Shown here: piece after piece, positions 14,796 to 14,845 of the stretch | Position numbering within the stretch: position 1 is the stretch's first letter | Layout: each line of letters opens with the position of its first letter | NCBI GenBank assembly: GCA_014728765.1 | Contig: WJLA01000044.1 | Span: 1-14,845, forward strand | Direction of reading: 5' to 3' | Source: Candidatus Peregrinibacteria bacterium | GTDB taxonomy: Bacteria > Patescibacteriota > Gracilibacteria > UBA1369 | DNA: 14,845 nt | The notes under the pieces: generated by a model | The model's input: the letters and a program-made list of their open reading frames with translations, nothing else | Databases searched by the model: none | Told to the model about the DNA's origin: nothing | Position numbers and translations under genes: made by a program

Positions 14796-14804
14796 TTGTA
14801 AAAC

Positions 14805-14836
14805 AAAAAAGCTCAATTTATCCATTGAGCTTTTTT
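14805..14836 (+). terminator. Intrinsic terminator after the small lipoprotein
   Basis: A perfect 13-bp stem (AAAAAAGCTCAAT / ATTGAGCTTTTTT) with the 6-nt loop TTATCC is followed by a further T, giving a run of seven T. It lies 9 nt after the stop at 14795. The flanking A-tract means it may also work on the opposite strand for a gene beyond the window. Confidence 0.9.
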
Positions 14837-14845
14837 TGATTGAAA

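Overview
This AT-rich window reads as a compact bacterial chromosome segment, most likely from the Patescibacteria (Candidate Phyla Radiation); an ABY1-like lineage is only a guess. The signs are short intergenic gaps, overlapping genes, very few recognisable Shine-Dalgarno sequences, several small exported lipoproteins of unknown function, a lipoprotein with the 'CGKPVIYLYP' motif that I associate with CPR genomes, and Q/N-rich orphan proteins. No in-frame TGA codons appear, and the YbaK-like gene ends with TGA. The code is therefore the standard bacterial one, which argues against Gracilibacteria/Absconditabacteria (UGA = Gly).

Region 1 (1-5943) is an envelope block. It opens with a 5'-truncated SLH plus beta-propeller surface protein (+ strand), closed by a strong hairpin terminator at 2383-2410. 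Facing it on the - strand are two translationally overlapping lipoprotein genes: a 582-aa protein of unknown function and a MEMO/LigB-like protein that lacks the family cysteine. A CaCA-type Na+/Ca2+ exchanger (- strand) follows.

Region 2 (6021-7609, + strand) is a translation-quality pair joined by a 4-nt ATGA overlap: a YbaK/ProX-type aminoacyl-tRNA deacylase and an HflX-type ribosome GTPase. The hflX gene runs 9 nt into the 3' end of the convergent pgl gene.

Region 3 (7601-10991, - strand) is a tight operon holding the whole oxidative pentose phosphate branch, transcribed gnd-zwf-pgl with a 3-nt gap and then an 8-nt overlap. It would convert glucose-6-phosphate to ribulose-5-phosphate with release of NADPH.

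Region 4 (11064-12885, - strand) holds comFC, a phosphoribosyltransferase-like competence protein, followed by a GT4 glycosyltransferase. The comFC frame contains the full zinc-finger N-terminus but no ATG, GTG or TTG start ahead of it.

Region 5 (12949-14845, + strand) holds a lysine-rich four-helix membrane protein, a Q/N/P-rich protein with a charged helical C-terminus, a terminator, a small acidic lipoprotein and a final terminator. I saw no tRNA, rRNA, CRISPR array, IS element or phage gene. The best candidates for undescribed biology are the MEMO-like lipoprotein pair (2421-4915), the orphan pair at 12949-14283, and the comFC start anomaly.
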